Part shown: piece after piece, positions 6,714 through 15,021 of the stretch | Layout: each line of letters starts with the position of its first letter | How positions within the stretch are numbered: position 1 is the stretch's first letter | DNA from: an uncultured Bacilli bacterium | Lineage (GTDB): Bacteria; Bacillota_I; Bacilli_A; RF39; UBA660 | Direction of reading: 5' to 3' | Length of the DNA stretch: 29,067 nucleotides | Assembly (NCBI GenBank): GCA_934098515.1 | Contig: CAKOOK010000016.1 | Coordinates: 1-29,067 of the forward strand | Program-made: the position numbers and the translations under genes | Notes under the pieces: model-generated | Databases searched by the model: none | What the model was told of the DNA's origin: nothing | Seen by the model: only the letters and a program-made list of their open reading frames with translations

Positions 6714-6785
6714 AGTTGTAGATACCTACGACATTGCCTCCATTTAAAATCAACTTATGGACTGAAAAGTTCGTGAGTTTTTATT
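6714..6785 (+). ncRNA. Candidate ~72-nt regulatory RNA with exposed CCUCC
   Basis: Starts about 7 nt after the -10 at 6702-6707. It has a 7-bp hairpin GTTGTAG-ATAC-CTACGAC (6715-6732) and then an unpaired stretch with CCTCC at 6737-6741 (an anti-Shine-Dalgarno sequence). An 11-bp terminator stem follows, AACTTATGGAC/GTTCGTGAGTT (6752-6779, three G-U pairs), with a T run. No open frame is present. The layout (hairpin, single-stranded pyrimidine patch, terminator) matches trans-acting sRNAs of Gram-positive bacteria. It could also be just the 3' end of the HTH mRNA. Confidence 0.45.
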
Positions 6786-6843
6786 TTATATAAATACTAA
6801 AAAAAAGAGAAAAAAATATCAAAATAATTTCGCCCTCATATTA

Positions 6844-7872
6844 TTAAAAATTAAAATTTAAATATACATAATTATCCATATTGTAAGATAAATTGTTTTT
6901 TATCATTTTGTTAGCAAGTTTGCAACATTTTGAAATTCTTTTACAATTAAATAATGGATCAATATATCTAATCTTTGCCCCATGATGCACATAATAGATG
7001 TTTTTTGGCTTTTCTTTTGATATTTTTACTTTCTTAGCATTTTTCCAGATATTGAATATGTCATTATATTTAGAAGATTCTATAATATTTATTACTTCAC
7101 TTTCCTTTAATTCATATAAATCTTTTCTAGATATTTTGTTTTCATCGCTTAATCTTTTTAGAATATCAGCAATTAATTGCATAGAATATCTAGTTCTATC
7201 CTCACGATATATAACAGATAATCTACTTGTAACCTTAACAAAGTTTCTAGCATTTTTTTTAGTTTTAAATCCTAATTCTATTTCTTTTTCTTCATTAGTT
7301 TGTATCTCAATATCATCATATATTTCTTTAATACTTGCTAGATCCAATAGCCTATATGTAAACAGAGCATTTGATAATGAATATTCCAATCTATCAGCAG
7401 ATAATTTAGGCGTGTCATTATCAGCAATAGGATATAAATGATAATTATCAATTTCTGATATTTCTATATTATCCCTTTTTAATAATTTCATTATTTCTTT
7501 AGATTTTTTTATAATTTCTGTTGTTAAATCTTCTGTTGATTCTTGAGTCATATAATCTCCATTAAGAAAATCCACACAATGCTTAAATGCAGGTGTTGCT
7601 ATATCGTGAAATAATCCAGACAAAGTTTGCTTTTTATCATGTGTAAAATGCCAAACAATTAAAGCAACTGCAACAGAATGATCTAAACTTGAAAAGAAAA
7701 AATCACTTTCAAACAAGTTTGAATATATAGTACCACAAGTAACACTAATATATTGTTGTGATAACAATTCCTTTGTGTTTATATATTCGTTTAACCATTC
7801 AGGAAAATTCGATTCTAATATTTTAAAATATTTTTTTATTTCTGCGTTTAAATTATCATAATATTTTTTCAT
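6844..7872 (-). CDS. HD-domain phosphohydrolase-like protein, 342 aa
   Basis: It carries the metal-binding set of the HD superfamily: DHS with H65, then GLFHD (H89, D90) and a later aspartate in LSADRLEY (D160). The helical core around VAVALIVWHFTH fits. These enzymes hydrolyse phosphate esters of nucleotides (dNTPases, cyclic-nucleotide and (p)ppGpp phosphodiesterases). The substrate cannot be read here. The C-terminal half (~200-342) is helical and Lys-rich with no known module. The start at 7872 has AAGGACG upstream. It ends convergent with the candidate sRNA. An HD nucleotidase next to regulators in an accessory region could belong to a defence or stress module, but nothing direct shows that. 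Confidence 0.75.
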   Translation of the reverse strand: MKKYYDNLNAEIKKYFKILESNFPEWLNEYINTKELLSQQYISVTCGTIYSNLFESDFFFSSLDHSVAVALIVWHFTHDKKQTLSGLFHDIATPAFKHCVDFLNGDYMTQESTEDLTTEIIKKSKEIMKLLKRDNIEISEIDNYHLYPIADNDTPKLSADRLEYSLSNALFTYRLLDLASIKEIYDDIEIQTNEEKEIELGFKTKKNARNFVKVTSRLSVIYREDRTRYSMQLIADILKRLSDENKISRKDLYELKESEVINIIESSKYNDIFNIWKNAKKVKISKEKPKNIYYVHHGAKIRYIDPLFNCKRISKCCKLANKMIKNNLSYNMDNYVYLNFNF

Positions 7873-8130
7873 TTTTTCACGTCCTTACACTGTAAACAGG
7901 CTTTACACAATCTTTTGCAATTTAGCATTCAATCCAAGTTAATTTTTTCCTTATATTTTTTTCTAGCTAATTTTTCTTTTTCATTTAATAAATACAAATT
8001 TACCACCGACATAATTTCGACTCTAGAAATTTAAATTATAATTATTATACTATAAATTAACAAAATTCACCATATTTCCATAATATTTAAATAATAAATT
8101 ATATATAATAATTTTAGAAATAAAACATAG

Positions 8131-8160
8131 TTCGTAACCTGTTGCTTACCTGCTCCAAAA
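8131..8160 (+). other. tRNA-Gly 3'-end-like sequence, possible attachment scar
   Basis: GTTCG followed 12 nt later by TTACCTGCTCCAAAA resembles a T-loop plus the acceptor end of tRNA-Gly. The intact tRNA at 11552-11625 ends TTATCTGCTCCAAAA, giving 14 of 15 identical. The distance from GTTCG to CCA is 4 nt too long for a true tRNA, and no 5' half exists. The rest of the 7873-8283 gap is AT-rich with no gene. Confidence 0.3.
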
Positions 8161-8167
8161 GATAATT

Positions 8168-8196
8168 AATCATCCTTATGGGTGGTTTTTTTATAT
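8168..8196 (+). terminator. Orphan terminator
   Basis: AATCATCC-TTAT-GGGTGGTT forms an 8-bp stem (three G-U pairs) followed by TTTTT. No gene precedes it on this strand except the tRNA-like scar, as if it once ended a tRNA unit. Confidence 0.65.
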
Positions 8197-8245
8197 ACCT
8201 TTATATCAATAATTGACTAGAACCACTATTTATGTTAGATTAACA

Positions 8246-8276
8246 TTGACATTTAAAACATATAAAATTATATAAT
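8246..8276 (+). promoter_or_regulatory. Promoter of the ABC transporter gene
   Basis: TTGACA at 8246-8251; TATATA at 8269 (17-nt spacer) or TATAAT at 8271-8276 (19-nt spacer). The start codon follows at 8293. Confidence 0.6.
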
Positions 8277-8292
8277 AGTAAAGGTGATTATA

Positions 8293-11200
8293 ATGCTAGA
8301 AATAAAAAAGATAACAAAAATATATAAAACAGAAGGATTCAAACAAACCGCACTTGATAAAGTAAGCGTTAATTTTCGTAAACATGAATTTGCATCTATT
8401 TTAGGTCCATCAGGTTCCGGAAAAACAACATTTTTAAATATAATAGGTGGCCTAGACGAATATACTTCTGGAGACCTTGTAATTAATAATGTTAGTACTA
8501 AAAACTATACAGATAGAGACTGGGATAGTTATCGTAATCACCGTGTAGGTTTTGTTTTCCAAAGTTACAATCTCATAACACACCAAACAATTTTAAAAAA
8601 TGTAGAACTAGCACTAACTCTATCAGGAATCTCAAAAGAAGAAAGAAAAGATAGAGCAATAAAAGCTTTAAAGGATGTTGGCTTGGAAAAACACATAAAT
8701 AAAAAACCAAATCAACTATCTGGTGGTCAAATGCAAAGAGTGGCTATCGCTAGAGCTCTAGTAAATGATCCGGAAATAATTCTAGCTGACGAACCAACCG
8801 GTGCTCTCGACTCAGAAACTAGTGTTCAAATAATGAAAATTCTAAAAGACATTTCTAAAGAAAAACTAGTTATCATGGTTACTCATAATCCAGACCTAGC
8901 TAAAGAATATTCAAGCAGAATAATTAACATTAAAGATGGTAAAATCACAAGTGATACTAATCCTTTTGATGGAAAAGAAGAATTAGAAGAAGATACGATC
9001 CAAAAAACATCCAAAACTAAAATGTCCTTCTTAACTGCGCTATCCTTATCATTTAATAACCTTATGACTAAAAAAGGCAGAACAGTACTTGTATCAGTAG
9101 CTGGTTCCATTGGTATTATTGGCATAGCTCTTATCCTGGCAGTATCAACTGGTTTTCAAAACTACGTAGACTCAATTCAAGAAGAAACTTTAACAAGTTA
9201 TCCACTTTCAATCATGCAAGAATCATCTGACATCACTGGTGTTCTTCTATCAATGCGTTCAGGTGGAAAAAGTGGCGTAGAAGGGGAAAATGTTAAAGAA
9301 CAGCAGTACATCTCATCAATGCTATCTAACATCAGTACTAACGATCTTAAAAGTTTTAAAACATATCTAGAAGACAACTATAGTAAAGTAAAAAATGATT
9401 TATCAAATGTATCATATAACTATAGTATTGATCCTAATATCTTCACAATCGATGCCACCAAAAAATTAGCTAAACTAAATCCAAGTAACTTATTTAGCAC
9501 TATGATGGGGGATAGTTCTCTCATGCAGTCCTACTCATCTATGGCATCTATTTTCTCAAAAATGGTAGATAACAAAAAAGAAATTGAAAGCGACTATGAC
9601 TTATTAAAAGGAAGATGGCCTGAAAAATATGACGAAATGATTATTGTTTTATCTGAAAAAAATAGCATATCTGATCTTCTTGTTTACTCACTAGGTTTAA
9701 GAGACACAGAGGAACTAACTAATATGGTAACTAAAATCATGAGCGGTGAAAGTGTTAATATTAATAATGAACCAAAAATATTTACATATGATGACCTACT
9801 AAATGTTGACCTAAGATTAATCATGCCATCAGATACATACAAATATAATTCAAAATATGATGTGTATGAAGACATGAGCGCCGATGACTCTTACATGAAA
9901 AATCTATATGACAAAGCACTTAAACTAAAAATAGTCGGTATAGTAAGCCCTAAAGAAGGTAAAACTACTATGGCATTAAACCCAGGCGTAAACTATACAA
10001 GTGACCTCATTGACTATATAATTGACTATTCAAAAGACACTGACGTAGTAAAAAAACAATTAAAAAATAAAGATATTGACGTCTTCTCTGGCAATCGTTT
10101 TGATAGTAAGAAAAATAACTTCGACTTTGATTTTAAAGACCTAGTAAAAGTAGATAATAAAAAGTTACAAAATGCATTCAATATTAATATAAATGAAAAA
10201 GATTTAGAAAAACAAACTCAAAAATATATGGAGGAAATAGCAAACTCAATTACAACAAATATAACCCCAGCAAAAGATTTATTTAATAACAATCTTTCCC
10301 AATTAGCAAACAACCTATTTAATAGTATAAATAGTGAGTTTACATTAAATGACACTTTAACGTTAACGGAAAATCTTCTAAATAAAGCCGAAAGCAAAGA
10401 ACTTTTAACTAGTATAGAAAAAGAATATACTATACCAGCAGACTCCTTTAAGACAACATATAAATCACTATTAAAAGGACTTCTTGATAGTTACATCACT
10501 GCTTATAATTCTTATATGAAAACCCTTAATCCAAATTATGAAATAAATGAAGAAAACCCAAGTGCAGTAATTATTGCCGAACTAAAAGAAACGGTTATAT
10601 CATCATACTTAAATAGTGCTCCAATAATTAAAACAGGTGAAACCATGGCATCAGTAATGACTGAAACTAAAATGAAAAAAGATATCCTAACTAAAATAGG
10701 CGATTTAACAACTAACTTATCTAAGAGTTTTGCTACATCTCTAAACATTGATCAAGATAAAATCGCTTCAGCATTTACTCTTAATTTTAGTAAAGAAGAA
10801 CTAGCAAGAGTAGTAAACGCTATGATGAATAAAACTGAAACAACTCAAAAAACAAATCTTATTACATTAGGTTATCAAGATAAAGAAGAACCAACATATA
10901 TTTCATTTTATTTTAATAGTTTCGATGGAAAAGAACACTTTCTATCATTTATTGAAGATTACAATAAAAATGTCCCAGAAGAAAAAGAGATTAATTACTC
11001 AGATACAACGGGAATTCTTATGTCATCAGTAAAAACAATCGTAAATGCTGTAAGCTACGTTTTAATCGCCTTTGTATCAATCTCACTAGTCGTATCAAGC
11101 ATCATGATTGGTGTTATCACATACATCTCAGTATATGAAAGAACAAAAGAAATAGGTATCTTAAGAGCAATTGGTGCATCAAAAGGAAACATCTCATCCA

Positions 11201-11454
11201 TATTTAATGCTGAAACATTTATTATTGGCTTCTTATCTGGCTTATTTGGTATAGTTATATCTTATATACTAATTCCAATAATAAATACAATATTACATCA
11301 CTACACTGGCAATATTCCACTATCAGCATCATTAAAAATAACTCATGCATTAATTTTAGTTGGTCTAGCAATAATCTTAACCTTAATTGGAGGTTTAATT
11401 CCAGCTAGAGCAGCATCCAAGAAAGACCCAGTAGAAGCATTAAGAAGTGAATAA
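8293..11454 (+). CDS. MacB/FtsX-type ABC exporter, ATPase-permease fusion
   Basis: A 1053-aa protein. ATPase domain: Walker A GPSGSGKTT (38-46), Q-loop Q90, signature LSGGQ (142-146), Walker B ILADEP (163-168), switch His in VTHNP (198). After a short linker, a first transmembrane helix lies at ~263-285 (GSIGIIGIALILAV). Then comes an extracellular region of ~600 residues, and three C-terminal helices with the FtsX permease signature (YERTKEIGILRAIGASKG; ending ARAASKKDPVEALRSE). Known MacB-type systems drive periplasmic or extracytoplasmic processes by mechanotransmission and export peptides, toxins or lipoproteins. The ectodomain here is about twice that of E. coli MacB. ATG 8293 is chosen over an in-frame GTG at 8284, which is part of the AAAGGTGA ribosome site. 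No accessory membrane-fusion gene is adjacent. Confidence 0.9.
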   Translation: MLEIKKITKIYKTEGFKQTALDKVSVNFRKHEFASILGPSGSGKTTFLNIIGGLDEYTSGDLVINNVSTKNYTDRDWDSYRNHRVGFVFQSYNLITHQTILKNVELALTLSGISKEERKDRAIKALKDVGLEKHINKKPNQLSGGQMQRVAIARALVNDPEIILADEPTGALDSETSVQIMKILKDISKEKLVIMVTHNPDLAKEYSSRIINIKDGKITSDTNPFDGKEELEEDTIQKTSKTKMSFLTALSLSFNNLMTKKGRTVLVSVAGSIGIIGIALILAVSTGFQNYVDSIQEETLTSYPLSIMQESSDITGVLLSMRSGGKSGVEGENVKEQQYISSMLSNISTNDLKSFKTYLEDNYSKVKNDLSNVSYNYSIDPNIFTIDATKKLAKLNPSNLFSTMMGDSSLMQSYSSMASIFSKMVDNKKEIESDYDLLKGRWPEKYDEMIIVLSEKNSISDLLVYSLGLRDTEELTNMVTKIMSGESVNINNEPKIFTYDDLLNVDLRLIMPSDTYKYNSKYDVYEDMSADDSYMKNLYDKALKLKIVGIVSPKEGKTTMALNPGVNYTSDLIDYIIDYSKDTDVVKKQLKNKDIDVFSGNRFDSKKNNFDFDFKDLVKVDNKKLQNAFNININEKDLEKQTQKYMEEIANSITTNITPAKDLFNNNLSQLANNLFNSINSEFTLNDTLTLTENLLNKAESKELLTSIEKEYTIPADSFKTTYKSLLKGLLDSYITAYNSYMKTLNPNYEINEENPSAVIIAELKETVISSYLNSAPIIKTGETMASVMTETKMKKDILTKIGDLTTNLSKSFATSLNIDQDKIASAFTLNFSKEELARVVNAMMNKTETTQKTNLITLGYQDKEEPTYISFYFNSFDGKEHFLSFIEDYNKNVPEEKEINYSDTTGILMSSVKTIVNAVSYVLIAFVSISLVVSSIMIGVITYISVYERTKEIGILRAIGASKGNISSIFNAETFIIGFLSGLFGIVISYILIPIINTILHHYTGNIPLSASLKITHALILVGLAIILTLIGGLIPARAASKKDPVEALRSE

Positions 11455-11498
11455 TAAAAATGCGGAAAAATCAAAAACTATCAAAAATAGTGTGAAGT

Positions 11499-11525
11499 AA
11501 GAGGCAAAAAATATAGCCTCTTTTT
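11499..11525 (+). terminator. Terminator of the ABC exporter gene
   Basis: AAGAGGC (11499-11505) pairs with GCCTCTT (11516-11522) around a ~10-nt A/T loop, followed by TTT. Confidence 0.8.
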
Positions 11526-11534
11526 CTTATTCTA

Positions 11535-11543
11535 TGCTATAAT
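11535..11543 (+). promoter_or_regulatory. Extended -10 of tRNA-Gly
   Basis: TGCTATAAT, 8 nt before the tRNA. The same TGCTATAAT string precedes the genes at 19077 and 23603. Confidence 0.6.
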
Positions 11544-11551
11544 TAAGTTAT

Positions 11552-11625
11552 GCAGATATAGTTTAATGGTAGAATATAAGCTTCCCAAGCTTAGGGTGTG
11601 GGTTCGATCCCCATTATCTGCTCCA
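11552..11625 (+). tRNA. tRNA-Gly (anticodon CCC)
   Basis: A 74-nt cloverleaf. Acceptor GCAGATA pairs with TATCTGC, discriminator T, encoded CCA. The anticodon arm is TAAGC-TTCCCAA-GCTTA, giving anticodon CCC. The T arm is GTGGG-TTCGATC-CCCAT. The U discriminator is usual for bacterial tRNA-Gly. Confidence 0.95.
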
Positions 11626-11692
11626 AAAATGAATTTTAATTATTAAAATATATAAATTTAAAATGAGCATACTTAACTGAAATCGTAGGAAA

Positions 11693-12892
11693 ATGAACGA
11701 AAGATATCTAGAAGATTTAGACTATTTTTTGAATTTTGCCGAAAGCGAAAGGGGAAAAGAACTTGATAAAAAATATCCTAATGAAAGCATGCATTTGGAC
11801 TTCTTTTTTTTACACAGCAAAAATGAATTAAAAGACTTTATAAATACATTCTTAAAACTTCACAAGATAAATGACGATTATGACTTTTATTACTTTATGA
11901 ATTGTATCATAAAATATATGGGAGGTCACATAGATGCTCATACCAGACTAATAATGAGCGATAACGATAATGCTTACCCACTTTCTATTCAAGCCATAAA
12001 CAATAAATTATACGTTACAAAATGTAGTAATGAAAAATATAGTTACAGTGAGCTTCTAGAAATTAATAAAGTAAGTATTAACAAAATAATAGAGGAAGTA
12101 GAAAAATTTACTAGTTATGGAACAACCAATTGGTTCCTAAATAGACTACATTTTTATTTAAATGATAAAAACATTCTATTATCTTTACCTAGTATAAAAA
12201 ATAATGCTAAATATATTGAATATAAAACTTCAAAAGGAATTATTAAATATGAAATAAATAAAGATTATTCTAAAGAGCTTGCACTTATTAGAAAAGAAGA
12301 TTTTAAACAATATCAAATCAAAGATAATATATTAATTTTTAAATATCCAAAATGCGCAGATAAATTTATACCAGACATCCAAAAGATAAAGAAGTTAATA
12401 CATGATAATAACATCGATACCTTTATTTTAGATTTAAGGGGTAATTCCGGTGGAAAATCTTCATTAATAGAACCATTAATAAAATATTTAAAACGTACTA
12501 AACTAAAATTAGTAACTCTAGTAAATAAAAGTGTCTTTTCAAGTGGTAGAATGGCAGCTATAGGCATTCTCAGAATCGGAAGTAAAATAGTTTGTCAAGA
12601 TATTGGTACTCCAATAAATTGCTTTGGATACATATTTGGAAATGGACAGCTCCCAAATACTAAATTCACATTTAACTTTGCAAAAGTTTATTGGTATGAA
12701 GATGAAAAAAAGCACACAATAAAAGGAATTTATACTAAAAAGAAACTTCTTAAAATGTCTAAAAGTTTTTATGAACCAAAATATTTAAAAATAGACCATT
12801 ATATTGACTTGACAATAGATGACTACAAATCAAGAAAAGATGTTATGTTAGAAAAATGCTGTAATTGGATAAAAAGTATTAACCGGGAGTAA
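11693..12892 (+). CDS. S41-family (C-terminal processing) peptidase-like protein, 399 aa
   Basis: S41 signatures are in order: DAHTRL (81-86, the family's D-x-HT element), LDLRGNSGG (246-254) and the catalytic serine region VFSSGRMAA (281-289), followed by GTPINCFG. Typical S41 enzymes cleave C-terminal tails and carry a signal peptide and PDZ domain. This one has neither a signal peptide nor a clear PDZ, so it should be cytoplasmic, like the tricorn/retinoid-binding-like minimal members common in gut Bacillota. The general-base lysine cannot be placed with certainty (the K/E after SSG is replaced by R). The start ATG has TAGGAAA directly upstream. It stands alone between tRNA-Gly and a pseudogene. 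Confidence 0.8.
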   Translation: MNERYLEDLDYFLNFAESERGKELDKKYPNESMHLDFFFLHSKNELKDFINTFLKLHKINDDYDFYYFMNCIIKYMGGHIDAHTRLIMSDNDNAYPLSIQAINNKLYVTKCSNEKYSYSELLEINKVSINKIIEEVEKFTSYGTTNWFLNRLHFYLNDKNILLSLPSIKNNAKYIEYKTSKGIIKYEINKDYSKELALIRKEDFKQYQIKDNILIFKYPKCADKFIPDIQKIKKLIHDNNIDTFILDLRGNSGGKSSLIEPLIKYLKRTKLKLVTLVNKSVFSSGRMAAIGILRIGSKIVCQDIGTPINCFGYIFGNGQLPNTKFTFNFAKVYWYEDEKKHTIKGIYTKKKLLKMSKSFYEPKYLKIDHYIDLTIDDYKSRKDVMLEKCCNWIKSINRE

Positions 12893-12951
12893 CACCCAAG
12901 TTTTATAATTGAATTGTAGTAAAAAACAAAGTAAAAACGTACTACATATAA

Positions 12952-13514
12952 AAAAAGAAAAAAATAATTGCAGTAACACTAGGAGTATTAATTTTTGGAG
13001 TAAGTGCTTACCTTTTATTAAGAAAACAAGTAAGCAAAGAAACAAACAATGAAATTAAAAAGGACAATAAAACTTTAGTGGTGTACTATTCAACATAGGG
13101 ACTTACTGATAAAATTGCTAAAGAAATAGCTGCTAACCTAAATGCAGATATCTTTAAACTTGTTCCTGAAAATGAATACTCAAGTGATGATTTGAACTAC
13201 AATAACAAAAACTCTCGTGTATCAAAAGAATATATAGACGAAACATAAAGAGATATTAAATTAAAAACCACAACTATTGAAAAAAATGATGAAAGCATTA
13301 GACCAGAAATCAAAAATAAAGTAAATAATATTAATGAATACATCAAGATTATAATTGGCTTTCTAGTATAGTGGTATAGAGAGTCTTCAGTAATAAGAAC
13401 TTTTCTAAAGAATAATGACCTATCAAAAAAGACATTAGTACCATTTGCTACTATAGCGATAAACTAAAAACACCTATAGAAGAGATTTACTCTTGGGGAA
13501 ACAAACTAAAATAA
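12952..13514 (+). pseudogene. Degenerate flavodoxin pseudogene
   Basis: One frame shows a hydrophobic N-terminal anchor (IAVTLGVLIFGVSAYLLL) and then the FMN phosphate-binding strand TLVVYYST with a TAG where the loop residue should be. NADIFKLVPENEYSSDDL and NNKNSRVSKEY follow, then a TAA, then IIIGFLV with TAG replacing the first Trp of the flavodoxin WW motif, and FLKNNDLSKKTLVPFAT. A frame change leads to a C-terminal EEIYSWGNKLK and TAA at 13514. The start codon is lost (ATA where ATG is expected). Three in-frame stops plus a shift rule out function. The family is the membrane- or lipid-anchored flavodoxins common in Bacillota. Confidence 0.85.
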
Positions 13515-13541
13515 AAAGATGATTAAAATCATCTTTTTTTA
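13513..13541. terminator. Bidirectional terminator
   Basis: AAAAAGATGAT (13513-13523) and ATCATCTTTTTTT (13528-13540) form a ~10-bp stem with a TAAA loop and A/T flanks, between the converging flavodoxin relic and the retron operon. Confidence 0.85.
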
Positions 13542-13544
13542 ATA

Positions 13545-14042
13545 TCATATAAACACTGAAGATATATGAAATACATTAACTTTATTGTGAAGTACATTAG
13601 AAGTCTGTTTAAGTATACCATGATCATCGTCCAAAAGAATTAAATGATCATAATCAGTATATTCTTGCATTTTCATGGCCTTTATTTCTTCACGGTTTTC
13701 ATTAGTATAATCACCGTTTTCTTTAGTAAGAATAATCCAATTTTCTTCTGAAATAAATGATACATATTTTTTAAGCCATTCTTTTTTAATCTGCGTAAGA
13801 TTTTTAGTGTGAGATAAAGAAAGTATATATAAATCAATATATGAAATATTACTAATTTCTTCAAGTTCATTCAAAACAGTTGATAGTGGGCTAATGTAAA
13901 TATAATTATCTTCCATCTCTTTTACTACGGTGTTTTCTGAAAATACGATTTATTCGTTAATAGTCCCATCCATATCGATAAACAGTGCAACACGTTTATT
14001 TTCATTACATAAATCCGCAATTCTTTGAACAAATTTTTTCAT
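13545..14042 (-). pseudogene. HAD-type phosphatase gene with one nonsense codon
   Basis: From ATG 14042 (AAGGAG upstream) the frame reads MKKFVQRIADLC... then FIDMDGTINE, the HAD motif I (DxDGT nucleophile), followed by TAA as codon 31 and then, in the same frame, 123 further codons to 13545. The downstream part keeps motif II-like DLYILSLSHT, a lysine in the KKEWLKKY region and motif III/IV LLDDDH, with a normal C-terminus. So only one base separates it from an intact ~165-aa HAD hydrolase. A restart at the ATG of EMEDNY (13916) would lack the nucleophile. It lies 24 bp after the retron RT stop on the same strand with no terminator between, so it is presumably co-transcribed. Confidence 0.8.
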
Positions 14043-14065
14043 ATACAACTCCTTCAGTTAAAAAA

Positions 14066-15010
14066 TTAGCTTTTAACTTTAATAACTATATCTTTGTAAT
14101 TTCTAAACTCTTGGTTGTTAGGATCAACTTGAAACACAAATAAAATCCTGCCAAGTAAAGAATTCAAATATTTTTCAGAATTTTTAATATTTAATCTATT
14201 TAAGTGCTCATTTAAACCAAACTTTTTAATATAATATATTTCCTGCCTAATTTTCTTTCTGTAATTTAAACTAACCTGCATCTTTTTATTTACAACTATA
14301 CCAGTAACTTTTTGACAAGCACTATTTTTAATTACCACGGTTTTCTTGTCATTAAGACGAAGCCCTAATTTACATAGTTCCTGTCTAACCTTACGAATAA
14401 TTATTGAAGGTTCAAATTCACCAGAAAAAGTCATATCATCAGAATACCTTGTATAGGAAATGCCGAACTTTTCCGCAAATCTTCCAACATTTTCATCAAA
14501 ATCCCTCATAACTAAATTCGAAATATATGCAGATGTTGGTGCACCCTGCACTAAATGGTCGTTTAAAGTGCACAAATTAGCAAGAAGCATCCCAACAGAA
14601 AAAGGGTAGTACTCGATAGGAAAACAAGCCTTATATATACTCATAAATGATATATTATCAAAGAAATCTTTAATATCTAACTTTAAAATCATTTTCTTAT
14701 TTACATGCATCATTGCATTATCATTTAAAGATAGTCCAGGATAGTAAGCTTTGGCATACTTAGAAATAGGTCTTTCAAATAAAACATTATTAAGTATATT
14801 TCTTTGCACAAACTTCAATATTTTACTAGGCTCATAAATAGTACGCCAAGCGCCACTTCTTTTTTTTATTTTAAACTCTCTATAATTTTTTTCTTGACTA
14901 TTTGCAAGTGTATATAAAATCTTAATATATTTACGTTTATCTTTACAATTTAATAAGTCAAGAGATAGTAAAAACTCATTACACTCATTTACACCAGTAT
15001 ACTTCCACAT
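14066..15010 (-). CDS. Retron-type reverse transcriptase, 314 aa
   Basis: RT domain blocks are in order: KKRSGAWRTIYEP (RT1), LKFVQRNILN (RT2), an NAMMH motif at 98-102, LDIKDFFDNI (111-120, first catalytic aspartates), QGAPTSAYISNL (155-166), RYSDDMTFSG (YSDD at 189-192, catalytic), then a VTG triplet at 235-237 in QKVTGIVVN. NAxxH and VTG are the two motifs that set retron RTs apart from group II intron and DGR enzymes, and the ~310-residue length without maturase or X/En domains agrees. It uses RNA priming from a branching guanosine to make msDNA. Start ATG 15010 has GGGAGGTAG upstream. The 180 nt preceding it fold like an msr-msd (separate entry). No known retron effector is adjacent. Confidence 0.93.
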   Translation of the reverse strand: MWKYTGVNECNEFLLSLDLLNCKDKRKYIKILYTLANSQEKNYREFKIKKRSGAWRTIYEPSKILKFVQRNILNNVLFERPISKYAKAYYPGLSLNDNAMMHVNKKMILKLDIKDFFDNISFMSIYKACFPIEYYPFSVGMLLANLCTLNDHLVQGAPTSAYISNLVMRDFDENVGRFAEKFGISYTRYSDDMTFSGEFEPSIIIRKVRQELCKLGLRLNDKKTVVIKNSACQKVTGIVVNKKMQVSLNYRKKIRQEIYYIKKFGLNEHLNRLNIKNSEKYLNSLLGRILFVFQVDPNNQEFRNYKDIVIKVKS

Positions 15011-15021
15011 AATTACTACCT

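Noticed and set aside
6998..7441. 147-codon plus-strand open frame
   Set aside because: A shadow antisense to the HD-domain gene, hydrophobic by base composition, with no ribosome site.
8131..8160. Functional tRNA gene
   Set aside because: No acceptor 5' half, D arm or anticodon arm; spacing from the T loop to CCA is 4 nt too long.
11632..11660. Palindrome ATTTTAA-TTA-TTAAAAT after tRNA-Gly as terminator
   Set aside because: Pure A/T stem with no following T run; weak evidence in AT-rich DNA.
13545..13916. Intact 123-aa gene
   Set aside because: The frame continues upstream through a single TAA to a much better start at 14042 with the HAD nucleophile motif, so the short form is a truncation.
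14066..15010. Group II intron or diversity-generating RT
   Set aside because: No maturase or endonuclease part, length only 314 aa, NAxxH and VTG motifs present, and no intron RNA or variable repeat nearby.
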